NCBI GenBank assembly: GCA_033220425.1
Contig: CM065650.1
Location: forward strand, 1,674,001-1,738,000
Direction: 5' to 3'
Source: Lepraria neglecta
Lineage: Eukaryota; Ascomycota; Lecanoromycetes; Lecanorales; Stereocaulaceae
Length of the DNA: 64,000 nucleotides
Part shown: in pieces, positions 11,497-22,478 of the stretch
How positions within the stretch are numbered: position 1 is the stretch's first letter
Layout of the letters: every line of letters begins with the position of its first letter
The notes under the pieces: model-generated
What the model was told of the DNA's origin: nothing
Databases searched by the model: none
What the model saw: the letters and a program-made list of their open reading frames with translations, nothing else
Position numbers and translations under genes: made by a program

Positions 11497-12750
11497 TTTT
11501 CGAGTAATATAAGGTCGAATGTGGGGGAATTTATCATTGGGAGGGAGGGCGAAAGTGAGGTCAAGTCTGCAAGATGAGCGGACTAAAGTGACTCCAATTG
11601 TAGAGCTTGCAAGTCACCGTTCAATCCCCATTACCGAGCTTGACGCTAGGTCTGGTGGACCCCTGAGCCTGTTTGGAGCCTTGCACAAGTGAAGACTCTG
11701 GCCAAGTGCTGGCTCCTTTTGGTCATTGTGTACATCTGTCAAGCATTCTCTCCGGGGATCGAAGCAATTCATTGAAGAATCGGACGAGAGATCGAGAATT
11801 AGCAAGGGATCAGTCACGCAGAGCTGTGACAGGCCACATTGTGGGCGGATTCATAATCCTCGATGCGCATGTGAGAGCCCACCTGCCAGAATTTCTTGAT
11901 AATGTAACAGATCCTGGGTCCGCATACGAGCGTACTTTGGAGAGCCAACCCGTTGTTGCACCTTTGCAAAGGGGAGAGGATTGGCCACCGATGATGGGCC
12001 GAAACACATTCGTCGTCAAGGCCCTGCCACCGAGGTAGGATGAGATAATACTCATCGCGTCGTGATGACACCATGAGATCGACCATCAGTATTTCGTCTT
12101 GTTTTAAGTATAGTGAAACAAATCATTGCTAGGGTTTACAGCGGTGTACGAAAAGCATTGGACTTTTTCATGAGGTCAACAGCAAATTAATATTCAGGTC
12201 CATTTGCCAAGGCGAGCAATGCATTCGCTAATTTTCAAGTCAATGCGTATTTAGCAGGACTTATAGCCTCGACGAAACAGGGCTAGTCATCATACCACCG
12301 ACGGCGCGCCCATTGAAAGCGTGAAGTCATGTCTACCTTTTACTTGATCCTGATGTAAAAAATCATTGACCCAACAGACGAAGGCCATATCAAATTCTCG
12401 AAGCACTTTCATCTATGACACAAGTTAGTCCGGCACTCGAACAGCTACGGAAATACGGTCGACAGCGACAATTAAATAGTGGCGTAAGACGTTGGTCGGC
12501 CGCGCTAGCGATGAACCCCGACTTCTTGCCTCGACTCGACGATAATCCTCAACAATGACAATGGCTTTGTTCCACGTGCGCAGGTGTGGCAGTCGGTTTG
12601 GGCATACCGAAGTCTGCAAAAATGAAGCTGTGGTCTCGTCCTTAAACCAATACTCATCAAGCAGAGCGACACCCGTCTCGACTCAAACGACTTGAACACG
12701 ATCAATGCTGCAAGACAAATAAAATTCCAAGGGCTACGACTATAGCAGCT
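11497..12750. other. Intergenic, divergent, no gene seen
   Basis: About 1.25 kb between two divergent genes. Short open frames on both strands lack codon character and recognisable motifs. AT-richer around 12090-12250. No repeat or RNA gene was recognised. Confidence 0.45.
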
Positions 12751-13110
12751 ATGGACAACACTAAGGCTACTGAATATCTTGAGGCCTTGTTGAACAAGAA
12801 GCTGCGCGTCTACACCAATGACACGAGGATGTTTCTCGGGGACTTCAAGTGCACTGATAATGTGAGTCAAGAGCGTCCCGGACCCTATCTAGGGTGGTCG
12901 ACCAAATCTTCTGACCTCTTCCAGGAGTGTAACGTAATCCTATCTCAGTCCTGCGAGTATCGCCCTCCAACGCCGAGCGCTCTCAAAGCCGCAGCACAAG
13001 CAAATACCACGTCGATAGCAAGCGTGAAAGTGGATATGACGAGTCGATTTCTGGGTCTGATCGTGGTGCCCGGACACCATATCACGAAGATTGAGGTGGA
13101 AGATCCTTAA
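12751..13110 (+). CDS. NAA38: NatC N-acetyltransferase auxiliary subunit, LSM fold (Naa38/Lsmd1)
   Basis: Auxiliary subunit of the ribosome-associated NatC complex (Naa30-Naa35-Naa38), which acetylates N-termini such as Met-Leu and Met-Ile. Exons 12751-12861 and 12925-13110 give 98 aa. The 63-bp intron (GTGAGT, CTGAC branch, TTCCAG) is a multiple of three and stop-free, so the unspliced frame also reads through. Spliced, the protein has Sm1 (LEALLNKKLRVYTNDTRMFL), then CTDNECNVILSQSCEY across the junction, and Sm2 ending LGLIVVPGHHITKIEVED. The VPGHHI element marks Lsmd1/Naa38 rather than the RNA-binding LSm proteins, and the fit with animal Naa38 is good. Confidence 0.88.
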   Translation: MDNTKATEYLEALLNKKLRVYTNDTRMFLGDFKCTDNVSQERPGPYLGWSTKSSDLFQECNVILSQSCEYRPPTPSALKAAAQANTTSIASVKVDMTSRFLGLIVVPGHHITKIEVEDP

Positions 13111-14419
13111 GAGGATTGATCCCGGGATATTCGCAATTGGTGCCTACGTGATACGTAACAGCGGTGCATCCGCTGTCAACAGAACCCGAAAGGAAGAACG
13201 CTCAGTAGTCTGGAATGCAGAAGGCTAGAGCTTTCCAGGGGACTATGATTTGAAAGCAGGACATGTCTGCTATCTGTCGGCTACTATGAGCTCATATAGC
13301 TACAGCTGTGCTCGCAGAGGAGCACGTGAGGCTACCCACAGCGAGCATAGGCCAACCACTATCATCCTCTTGTGCAACCAGCTTGAGAAAAGCACATTAG
13401 GGAGCAATGTCCCTGTTGCTGGAGGAAGGGGAGCAGGATCGCAATCAATGTATGCGATGACGTGGCTTCATCATAATCTTGACATAGCTTGGCATAGTGA
13501 CTAGTGTCATCATAGTACGTTACTATGCCAGCATCTTTGACGCTGTAATAGATGCTTGTAGACTGCCATTTGCGAGCTTGATATTAGTAGCCAATGTGAA
13601 TGCTTGATAGAAAAATCTAGACCCCGTAACACTGCTGATCAATCAAGTGGGAGAGCCGGTGAAAGGTGTTCGGAGATTCCTCGAAACTTTATTTTTCCGG
13701 CCCATTATCAACCAGTGCCTCCGCCCCTCTCAGGCAACACTCGACGAACTCGACGGAGAAACCTACGCTGTCTTGAACCTCCACAAAGATCAACACTTAT
13801 CCTTCTAGGTTTGTGCTCTTATGTTTTCCTTTCAATACTGCAAGCGCGACCGTGCGCAGTGAGGGGCTGGTCTAGCGATGGACCTTCCCTTGTTGTACGC
13901 AATGCCCCCAAGACCCACTTTCTTTCCTCTGCTACGCCTTCACACATCACACTTATCGCACTCGAGTTGGAGTACTCCTCGAGAGCCTTGGCTGACTTTA
14001 GCAGTGCGCGCAGCTTCGTGCATTACAACCCGCGCCTTGAGGCTACCGATCTGGATTACCACAACTCGCTCGAACAATCCTCGAAGGAAGCCGACAGACT
14101 GGCAAAACTACAATCTCAAGCTCTATGGTCACTCATTGAACCTCGCCCTCTGTGTTTTCCCTTCACCTTATTCAAGCCCCCGTAACACCTTGAGTACAAC
14201 CACGACACCATACTTCATCACGGAGGAAAGGCAAGGACAAAGTCCGGGCTGGGCCTACGGACCGGAGATATCGCACTCGTCGCATACTTCATATCCAAGC
14301 ACTCTTGGGCTTTCTGGTTGGGGAGGAGTGATACTCTAAGAAACGTCTCGATCGCGCTTCGCCGAACATACCCGATATTTCGTCCTCGAAATCCACCTCG
14401 CTTGTTGTCTAAGTGAACA
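13111..14419. other. Intergenic / long PPZ1 5' leader
   Basis: About 1.3 kb. The distal part (13111-13600) shows nothing. From about 13680 to 14419 it is C/T-rich with overlapping open frames but no protein-like sequence; it may be the PPZ1 promoter plus a long 5' UTR with upstream ORFs. Confidence 0.4.
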
Positions 14420-16163
14420 ATGGGTCAGCAACCTTCAAAGGCAAGCGATGGCTTCAGAACGCCGAAGAACGCTTCATCAACATCACTCGATAAATCTGGC
14501 GAAGGACTGCAAGCCTATCCCTCTTTCAGCAAGTCTGACACCAAAGAGTCCTCGCGCTCCTTCCGCGGATTACGATCAAAGATACCAGGGCAGAAGTCTG
14601 ACAGCCCGAGGAACTCGTTCTCGCAATCTGACGTGCCGAGCGGTACCTTGGAAAGGTCAGACACCAAAGCATCAACGAAATCTGGATCGAGTGCCAAGTC
14701 TGGTGGCTCGAAACCTACACCTGATCCTGTGCCTTTCGCCGCAGATGGAGATGTATCACCAAGCCCACGGCCAGGATCGCCACAACCACCTTCATCCCCA
14801 ACTCTGTCTGCTTCAGTAGGTAAAGGCCACAATGCTGTGAGCAATGCGCAGAATTCTGGAGAAGTGGATCACGTGTCCGATGCGCCTCCTTCAGGGACTT
14901 TGCACCCGTCCCACAACCAGCAGCCGAAAGAGTCTATACTGGTGAAGAACAATGTCATCAATCCTAGGTCTTCAAAGGCTCCAAAGGCTCCGTCATCGCC
15001 ATACCTCACAGCTACCGATGACGAGACTATCATCTCCAGCTCGCCGCGACTGGGCCTTGGAGCTCCAAAGTCTATTGATCTCGACGAGATGATTACTAGA
15101 TTACTGGATGCAGGGTATTCCACAAAGATTACGAAAGCAGTTTGTCTCAAGAATGCAGAGATCACTGCAATTTGCACTGCCGTACGAGAAGTCTTTTTGT
15201 CTCAGCCTGCTCTAGTCGAGCTCTCAGCTCCCGTCAAGATTGTTGGAGATATTCATGGCCAGTACACCGACTTGATCCGAATGTTTGAGATGTGTGGATT
15301 CCCACCTAACGCAAATTTTCTCTTCCTGGGAGATTATGTAGACCGAGGAAAACAAAGCCTGGAGACTATTCTGCTTCTATTTTGCTATAAGCTAAAGTTT
15401 CCCGAGAACTTCTTCATGCTACGCGGTAATCACGAGTGCGCCAACGTCACGAGAGTTTACGGGTTTTACGACGAGTGCAAACGGCGATGCAACATCAAGG
15501 TCTGGAAAACTTTTGTGGATACATTCAACTGTCTCCCGATTGCTGCCATTGTGGCTGGAAAAATCTTCTGTGTTCATGGAGGACTATCCCCAAGTTTGAC
15601 GCACATGGACGATATTCGACAAATCGCAAGGCCCACGGATGTGCCTGATTATGGCCTACTCAATGATCTGCTTTGGAGTGATCCTGCAGATATGGAGTCT
15701 GATTGGGAGGCTAACGAGCGAGGTGTGAGCTACTGCTTTGGGAAGAAGATTATCATGGAATTCTTACAACGACATGACTTTGACCTAGTATGTAGAGCAC
15801 ACATGGTGGTAGAAGATGGCTATGAGTTCTTCAATGATCGCATCCTAGTCACTGTGTTTTCTGCGCCTAATGTGAGTCACTTTCACTTGATCTAGGATTA
15901 CATGACTAAGCTGACATATTAACAGTACTGTGGCGAATTCGACAATTGGGGGGCTGTAATGTCAGTATCCAGCGAGCTGCTTTGCAGCTTTGAGCTACTC
16001 AAGCCACTCGACTCCAGCGCCTTGAAGAGCCACATCAAAAAGGGCCGTAACAAAAGGAATAACATGCTGAACAGTCCGGTAAGTCACGCGACCATGCATC
16101 AACCAGTGACAAAGCGTACTGACAACCATCTAGCCTGCTGTAGTGTCTGCTCAAAGCTTTTGA
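14420..16163 (+). CDS. PPZ1: Ser/Thr protein phosphatase PP-Z (PPZ1-like)
   Basis: PP1-related phosphatase restricted to fungi, which acts in salt tolerance, K+ homeostasis and cell-wall integrity. Exons 14420-15871, 15926-16078 and 16134-16163 sum to 1635 nt, giving 544 aa. The two introns are 54 and 55 bp. MGQQPSKAS is an N-myristoylation signal. Residues 2-220 are Ser/Pro-rich and disordered, as usual for PPZ. The catalytic domain has GDIHGQ (about 277), GDYVDRG (about 304), RGNHE (about 335), HGG (about 386) and [12 protein letters not shown]; the Met in that last motif is typical of PPZ rather than PP1. It ends with [19 protein letters not shown], where the splice falls after FSAPN. Metal- and phosphate-binding residues are all present. 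Confidence 0.95.
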
Positions 16164-17110
16164 TAGGTTGCTGCCACAAGGCGTTTTGAATTGAAAAGAA
16201 AAAAAGCACTGCTAGTGCGAAACTCAACTCTGCGTGATAGAAAGCGAAGTGTAGGAGCGCGATATACCCGTGTCGGTGGGCAGTGCCAAGGAAGATGTGA
16301 GCAAGAAGCTATGAGGCGTTTACGGGAAGGATCGAGAACAGAGCAGGCAAGTTGCTTGGAGGTTATCTTGTTGCATTGATGTTTTTTATACAGATACCAG
16401 CCGGTCCCGACCCTGAGGGCGCTGTGGAGAAGTCTACAATTACAATACTCACATACCCACTCGACGCCTCTTTATCTATAATTTCCATCTTTTATACTGG
16501 GCATGCTGGGAGATTTGCGTTCCTCATTCTTTTCAAAATTGGCTCGGCGCCAAGCTTGGCCAACGTCCGTCTCCCATTCTCTGACCAATGGCACACTTCT
16601 CAGTCTCTCTCGTTGCCACAACCCTTTCATGGTCGCTTGTTGTACTCATTGTCCCCAGCAGTCACCCACAAACAAGATGCACTCGATGCTCCTTGTGTTC
16701 CGATGACCATCACTAAGAAAGTTGCGCGAAAGGATTGCAAGCCGAAAGGTCGGAGTCCTTGTCCCATTATTGTGTACAACGTGACCGTTGCCATCGATGC
16801 ATTGTTCAATCTTCAAGAGATCAATTGTTATTTCCTGGCCGGAAACGTCATGACCAATGCATGTGGCCAAAAGTCGCCATGCCTTTGTTCCTCGAGCCCG
16901 CACAAAAGCTGCCGAACTCCTTCCGCAACCAGCGCAACGGAAAACAATCTAGCTGCAAAAACTTTTCCAAATTTCACTTTTCAAAACGAAACCCAAAATT
17001 CCCTCTTCCCCCCTGTCCCCCTCCACCTCCACCTCCCATCCATACTCCGACCACTCCCTCCCCATCCATTACCACCACTACCACCAGCGCAACTAGTCCC
17101 AAAAATAGCA
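16164..17110. other. Intergenic, no gene seen
   Basis: An open frame continues upstream of 17111 in the frame of the next gene, back to 16352, but it lacks protein-like composition and contains promoter-like C/T-rich and CCAAT-containing stretches (CCAAT near 16585). It probably holds the 3' UTR of PPZ1 and the promoter of the next gene. Confidence 0.4.
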
Positions 17111-18082
17111 ATGACATCCGAAGCCTCCGGTCCCACCACCTATACCTTCAACTCCAAAATGGACGACATCGACGACCCAGCGCACTACCCGCCCTACCTC
17201 CAAGGCAAAGGCAAACACGGCAAAGAGAAAGCAAACAACGATCCCCTCAAGCGCGGGCGCAAAATCTTCGACAACGGTACCGAGTCTTCTGAAGCGGATA
17301 GTTGCACGAATTGTCTCAATAGGGGGATTAAGTGTATGCGGTATAGAGAGAAGTATGGGAAGTGTGCGTTTTGTACTGCGAATGATTTGCATCCGGAGGG
17401 ATTGTGTCATTTGGTGGGCGTGCCGGAGCCGACGGATCTTAGTCGGACGGCGCTGATGAAGAAGAGGAAGTTGTGAGTTTCCCCTAATATCTATTGTGGC
17501 TGGCTGAGGTGGTGCGGACAAGTACTGACGGCAGCGGATAGGAACTCTTATCATTCGGATATCGATGCCCAGAGTAACATTTCCAATGACTCTGGCCTCG
17601 GACGCTTCACGATCCCTACTTCGGCACCAAGAAGCGTGCGCGGCCAAGCGCCTAGCCCGGATCCGGTGCAAATGCGTGGTCCGCAGCTCCCGCCTTTGAA
17701 TCTTCCTTCTGGCTCGGATGCGACGCTTGAGCGGGTCACGGCCTTAGAAGACCAAGTTGCGAGGCTGGAGGCGGGGTTCAAGGAGCTGCTGGTTCGGACT
17801 GATGAACTCAACTCCACTCTCAACTCGCCTGTTTCTATCGTGCATGTTCATCGGCAAGCCGAGGCTGGTGAGAGTGCGACTGCGACGTTTGATAGGAAGG
17901 ATGATAGGATGTCTATGAGTGAGGAGAGGGTTGGGCCGAGTCATGCGGACTTGGTCCATCAGTGGGCGCATGGTGCTGAGCGGCCGTATGTTATTGAGGA
18001 TAGCTCGGTCATGCCGAGGGATTCGGAGAGTAATAAGGGGGATGCGAAGATGGCGGATGCTAATGGGATTGGGTATGATTGA
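17111..18082 (+). CDS. Unknown protein with a six-cysteine zinc-cluster-like segment
   Basis: Exons 17111-17472 and 17542-18082 sum to 903 nt, giving 300 aa; the 69-bp intron starts GTGAGT. Residues about 64-100 contain SCTNCLNRGIKCMRYREKYG then KCAFCTANDLHPEGLC: Cys spacing C-x2-C-x6-C-x9-C-x2-C-x10-C. That resembles the fungal Zn2Cys6 layout, but the last spacing is longer than usual and the basic residues between the cysteines are few. Upstream it is Lys-rich. After the splice there is a short coiled coil (LERVTALEDQVARLEAGFKE) and an acidic disordered tail. A DNA-binding role is possible but not shown. An in-frame Met at 17159 is an alternative start. Its 3' end faces the MITE at 18179. 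Confidence 0.6.
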
Positions 18083-18176
18083 TGAGGGGCATGTTTCGGC
18101 GTTTGAGATGGTAGCGTTTCGTTTTCTTCGTTTAATTTCGCGATTCTGCAGATGTAGGGTTGTCTCTTTTCTTCTT

Positions 18177-18489
18177 TAGAAGGGTTCACCCCCCAACCGG
18201 CCAAACCCCCCAACCGTTCATCTTGCTCTAACTCCACAGATACGAAGTTTGACAATATATTTTGCGTATAGAATTGTGGATTTTGTACGTCTCTAAAAGG
18301 CTGGTACCGAAAGATTTGTCGAAATTTGCCTAGTTGGTGAATTGTAGAGCTCTGCAAATTTTCGCCGCATGCGCCCCTGGGAGAGCCCTAGCGTTGTACC
18401 CCGGAGCAGAAATATCGATAATTCCGGGCGGCAGCCCTACCAGGCTGGCCGGTTGGGGGGTTTGGACGGTTGGAGGGTGAACCCTTCTA
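18177..18489. mobile_element. MITE with ~43-bp terminal inverted repeats and TA target duplication
   Basis: The left end (18179-18221, GAAGGGTTCACCCCCCAACC..) and the right end (about 18445-18487, reading GAAGGGTTCACCCTCCAACC.. on the minus strand) are near-perfect inverted repeats of about 43 bp, with only a few mismatches. Both are flanked by TA (18177-18178 and 18488-18489). Each repeat holds two copies of a CCCCCCAACCG-type word. The 309-bp element has no coding capacity. A TA target and long inverted repeats fit a non-autonomous Tc1/mariner-type element; the superfamily is inferred. It sits between two convergent genes, 13 bp from the stop codon of the downstream minus-strand gene. Confidence 0.85.
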
Positions 18490-18499
18490 TAAGTATCAT

Positions 18500-19195
18500 T
18501 CAAGGCGCATGAACTCCTAAATCGTCCGTTGAAGAGTCTCGTTCTCTGTTTTGGCGCTGTAGCTGCTTAACACCCTCCGAAATCTGTTTGAGCATGACAT
18601 CTTGATGGGCACTCTTCCTCAAGAACAGACTCATCCTCACATCTCCCAACCTTGCCTTCTGATCGTCCAGCCTCTGCATCTTTTCCGCAACCTCATGCCT
18701 ATTCATCACATATGTAATCCGTCTTCGCAATCCCTCTGGATCCCATCTAGCCACATCACTCTCGCATCTCTTCAACAAATCATCCGCCTCGTAGAACAAT
18801 CTCACACAATTGCCCAACAGCTCCTGTACTTCATCGTATAACCCCTGCATTGGGCCTGCCCCGCCCCTAGCTGCTCTGGCAACAGCCCCATGCGAACTTA
18901 ACACGTACTGCTGCGAAGTATCGTAGACCATTCTAGGCGTGATATCCAAGGAGTCAGTATGCGCATCGTCAAAGATGTATTCTGCGACTCTGTTGATCTC
19001 GCGCTGCGTGGTCCGCAGGTCATCGACTAGACGCGCTATCTCGGAGGGCGCACCACGTGTCGCGGATTGTAGGGCTATGTATGAAGCGAGGAGACCGAGA
19101 GCGAATGTTAGAATGCCAACAATGTTTGCAGTGGCAAAGAGGGGACTATCCCCGCAGCTGAGGATGGTAGGCGCTGGAGGTGAGGGAGAGGCCAT
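18500..19195 (-). CDS. Unknown fungal protein with one transmembrane segment and coiled coil (231 aa)
   Basis: Single exon starting at MASPSPPAP (19195); the frame is open 42 codons further upstream, but that part is Cys-rich and unlike the rest. Residues about 19-43 (FATANIVGILTFALGLLASY) form one hydrophobic helix, followed by a mostly helical region with coiled-coil character (EIARLVDDLRTTQREINRVAEY, later RHEVAEKMQRLDDQKARLGD). The tail is basic, then Asp/Ser-rich. No enzymatic motif is seen. Similar short TM proteins occur in Pezizomycotina, often without known function. The MITE ends 13 bp beyond its stop codon and so is probably in its 3' UTR. Confidence 0.6.
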   Translation of the reverse strand: MASPSPPAPTILSCGDSPLFATANIVGILTFALGLLASYIALQSATRGAPSEIARLVDDLRTTQREINRVAEYIFDDAHTDSLDITPRMVYDTSQQYVLSSHGAVARAARGGAGPMQGLYDEVQELLGNCVRLFYEADDLLKRCESDVARWDPEGLRRRITYVMNRHEVAEKMQRLDDQKARLGDVRMSLFLRKSAHQDVMLKQISEGVKQLQRQNRERDSSTDDLGVHAP

Positions 19196-20371
19196 TGAGA
19201 GACTGGATGAGCCATTGGATCCCACAGCTCGCTGATAATGGGTTTCAAGTGCTCCAGCGAGTCGACAGTGCTGTCTACAGCGATGATTCGCTTTGCACAG
19301 GCAGAAGTTGGGTTCATCCAAAGATCTTCAAAGCCTGCCGATCTACTGCCTTGGCACTCAGCCACAATGTTTTCACCCTCTGAGACCCCCCAAACTTGGA
19401 GCTCCTCCATCTCCGCAGTGAAAAGAAGGAAGTGATGGTGTTGGTGAATTGATCGACATTTGTTCTTAAGCTCTCTCGAAGGGACCCAAACAACAGATAG
19501 AAGACAGGGAATCCACTCGATGCTCTAGCCTTCACGAGTTGCAGCTTCCCACGTTCGTGCTCTCGCGTGTTTCTATTCTAACGGCATCTGGCTACGCCAC
19601 GGCCAGGACGGCCTAGCACTAGCTCGAGTCTGACAGCTGGAGCCTGCCTGAAACTGGAAGCTTCCCAGGACAATGATAACCCATACCCTCCAGCGTCTAC
19701 TATGATTGTATCAAAACTGTCACGTTGATTGAATAGAAGAAGCTCTTTTGAGGGACGACGTTGTCTTCGCCAAGGCACAAAGCAAACGAGCTTCTGTAGA
19801 AGCCTGACAGCAAAAAAAGGTCAGTCCTTGGCTTCGCATCGCTCAGCGGTTGCACTTGGACCTTCTGTCCATCCTGACTTCTGAAATGTACTCCAATGAA
19901 CCTACTTGGTGGGGATATATCCCCACTCATCGGTCTACGGCTGACAGCACCATCCTCGAAGACTTTGTTCTCGTTCCTGCACCTACGCGCTTTCGAGAAA
20001 GTTGCGGTCTGCCTTCTTGGCGGAGCCCTTCCTCCTGGTTACGAATCGTGATCCCTCTGAGCTCGCCAAAAATCGGAGCTAGACTGCTTCAAGGTCTATA
20101 CCGATATCAAAAGGATTCAGAAGGATCTTAGGAGTCGTGGGCAATGCGCAGGGCTCGTTTCTTGTCCTTCGCTACTTCAGTCTATCATTCAAGGCGATCT
20201 TTACGCTTTCCCAGACCGTTTCGCTGCCTTCTGCATTTTCGTGTGACCATACCCTCTTTTTCTCTCTTTCTGACACGTTTCGCTTCTTAAATATTACGAA
20301 GCTCACTATAGGCCCAGTCGACACAAATACACACTCCGCGAACATTTGCAACTTCCTTACCTCGTGCTATA
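19196..20371. other. Intergenic, divergent, no gene seen
   Basis: About 1.2 kb between the TM-protein gene and the arrestin-like gene. Short open frames overlap on both strands without motifs. The last 150 bp before 20372 is C/T-rich and is likely promoter and 5' UTR. Confidence 0.4.
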
Positions 20372-21622
20372 ATGTCAATTCGAATCAACGTCCCAGACAC
20401 AAGATGTCGACCGGGAAGTACCATTTCAGGCACGGTCTCCCTTCACGGCAACGAGGATATCGACGTCCAGTTCATTGCCATCAGCCTGGTCGCCAGATCT
20501 AAAACTAAGATCAGAAAAAGCCAGGCCAACAACAGTAGTACCACGTACAGAGGACGAGCCCCTCTGATTCAATCTAAGAGAGGGCTCTTCACAGGACCGC
20601 ACACTCTTCATCCTGGGCACAGTTGGCCATTCAGCTTTGCTCTCCCTGAGTGTTGTGCAGCCGTAGGGGCTGATCCTTTCAAGGAAGAGAGGGGCCCATT
20701 CAATCTTGACCGCCAACAGAGCTTACCTCCAGCATTCAACTCTTCAAACTTCTCCTACGGCTATTCAGCGGAATGTTTCATTACCTACGAACTCGAAGCT
20801 TCCCTCGTAGGCAGCAGAGCGAAGCTTTTCTCGTCGGGTGACTTAGAATCAACCAGGACCCTTCAATTCATGACAACCAGAGATGTCGAGATACCCGAAC
20901 CGCAACTTACAACGAAAACATGGCCCATTTCTTGCGCAAGCCTTCGTCTAGAACCAGGACGGGAGAACGACTCCCTCACCTTCAAAGAGAAACTCAAATC
21001 GATGCGTACAAGTAAACTGCCCATGGCCAGGTTCACAATCAGAATGCAACTCCCAACAGTGGGCGTGCCCAACATGAACCTGCCAATTATCTTGAGCGTC
21101 GAACACAATATCGAAGACTCTTCAGCTCCGTCGCCTCCGCTGGTCATTCTGAAGAAATGCTCCATATTCCTACGTGCATATACACATATTCAAGCCATTC
21201 GCAACGAAATCTTCAACTCACATGATATTGAGAGGAATTGGGATGAGACCCATGAGATCGCACATTGCGATTTCTCAGGTCAGATGGACAAAGCACCTCC
21301 AATTACTGAACATTCGGACTTGCAGTATCTCATGAAGATAGTGATTCCACGGCATCACAAGCCGAGCTTCAGTACTTTCAACATTCGCAGATATTACAAT
21401 CTCGGTATTCGGTTGTCGGTCGAGTGTGCGCAGAAGACTTTCAAGTCTGAGCTTGAAACGTATCATTTTGACTTGTTGGCGCCGGAGTATGCACGGAATG
21501 TGGTGGAGCCTGCTACAGCTTCAGGCTCCAATACTGTGGAATATGAGGCGGCTCCGGTTTATGAAGCCAATGCGGGTATGCCGTTGCCACGATATGAGGA
21601 GCCGCCTAAAGAGTTGCCATAG
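20372..21622 (+). CDS. Arrestin-like (alpha-arrestin N-domain) protein
   Basis: Single-exon 416-aa protein. The start MSIRINVPDTRCRPGSTISG with VSLHGNEDIDVQFIAISLVA is an arrestin N-terminal beta-sandwich: the PGSTISGTV strand-turn and a VxFxxxSLVARSKT strand. It is followed by HTLHPGHSWPFSFALPE and CFITYELEASL, both typical positions in this fold. The second half has weaker beta-sandwich character. In fungi such proteins are often adaptors linking membrane cargo to Rsp5-type ubiquitin ligases. A PPxY-like PY motif is not clear here: the C-terminus has LPRYEEPPKELP, which is close to but not a PPxY. The role is therefore inferred from the fold only. Confidence 0.75.
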   Translation: MSIRINVPDTRCRPGSTISGTVSLHGNEDIDVQFIAISLVARSKTKIRKSQANNSSTTYRGRAPLIQSKRGLFTGPHTLHPGHSWPFSFALPECCAAVGADPFKEERGPFNLDRQQSLPPAFNSSNFSYGYSAECFITYELEASLVGSRAKLFSSGDLESTRTLQFMTTRDVEIPEPQLTTKTWPISCASLRLEPGRENDSLTFKEKLKSMRTSKLPMARFTIRMQLPTVGVPNMNLPIILSVEHNIEDSSAPSPPLVILKKCSIFLRAYTHIQAIRNEIFNSHDIERNWDETHEIAHCDFSGQMDKAPPITEHSDLQYLMKIVIPRHHKPSFSTFNIRRYYNLGIRLSVECAQKTFKSELETYHFDLLAPEYARNVVEPATASGSNTVEYEAAPVYEANAGMPLPRYEEPPKELP

Positions 21623-22478
21623 GGTGTCTTTACAATGTTTACTTTACGTCTTCTGGCACCCAATCTTGTGCATTATTTTTAGCAGCCATATTCGGTTTAT
21701 CATGCGCAATCACATAATTGTCTACCATGGTTTAAGAAGTCCACACGTTGAAAGCTTATGATCGTAATCGAAATTGATTATCAAAACGTAGTGGGCCATG
21801 CTTAGAAATAGCCTCGTCCATTTAACATTCCAACCTTCTTCAACATGCCATTCAAGGCGGCACGCCGTTGGCAAGGTCCCACGTGTGGGAGGACGATCCA
21901 TCAATCTGCCTTGCAGATCTTATCGGCTACATTCATGCAGCCTCATGGTTCAGATCACAAGGCCTTGCTATGGATCTGATTTTGCCTTGTTTCCAAGTGC
22001 AAACATCAGGTTTGTAGATGTTCATGCCGAGATCGCCATATCGGCCAGCGGATCCCGAGCGAACCGAGCGAACCAAGTTTCCAGAGTCTTGGCATCGCTA
22101 TCGTTAGTGCGCTAAGATACCAGCCACGCAAGACCCCGCCAGCCTTCCGATATATCATCATCCACCTCATCCATTGCTTATTTCTTCTTTCACATTGCGC
22201 AAAGCGACGGCATCATACATCATACATCATACATCATACATATTCTTTCTTGTACTATCCTTGATTCGATTCCCATACAAACTTCCTCCTAAGATCTACC
22301 TGCGCAGCGATCATAAAGCCTGCATAAACCCCACCTTTGGGACCGTAATACAACATACATACGAGCTTCGTTGCACGCTCATCAGTGCCCATCACTGAAA
22401 CCTCGCCACTGGGCGCAAACAGCGACACAAAATACAACAGCGCATTAGCCGCCATATCTTGCTTGACCAATTGACACG
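21623..22478. other. Intergenic with a short microsatellite
   Basis: No gene seen. Contains the CATCATA repeat at 22211-22242. Downstream of it is the promoter of the MARVEL-like gene. Confidence 0.45.
22211..22242. repeat. 7-bp microsatellite (CATCATA)x4.5
   Basis: CATCATA is repeated without interruption four and a half times, about 240 bp upstream of the MARVEL-like gene start. Confidence 0.9.

Noticed and set aside
13604-14339. Two overlapping plus-strand frames of 150-190 codons upstream of PPZ1
   Set aside because: Low-complexity C/T-rich sequence without motifs and no sensible splice into PPZ1; treated as leader/promoter.
16352-17110. Long in-frame extension upstream of the Cys-rich gene
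   Set aside because: Contains promoter-like and C-rich sequence, and no protein-like blocks.
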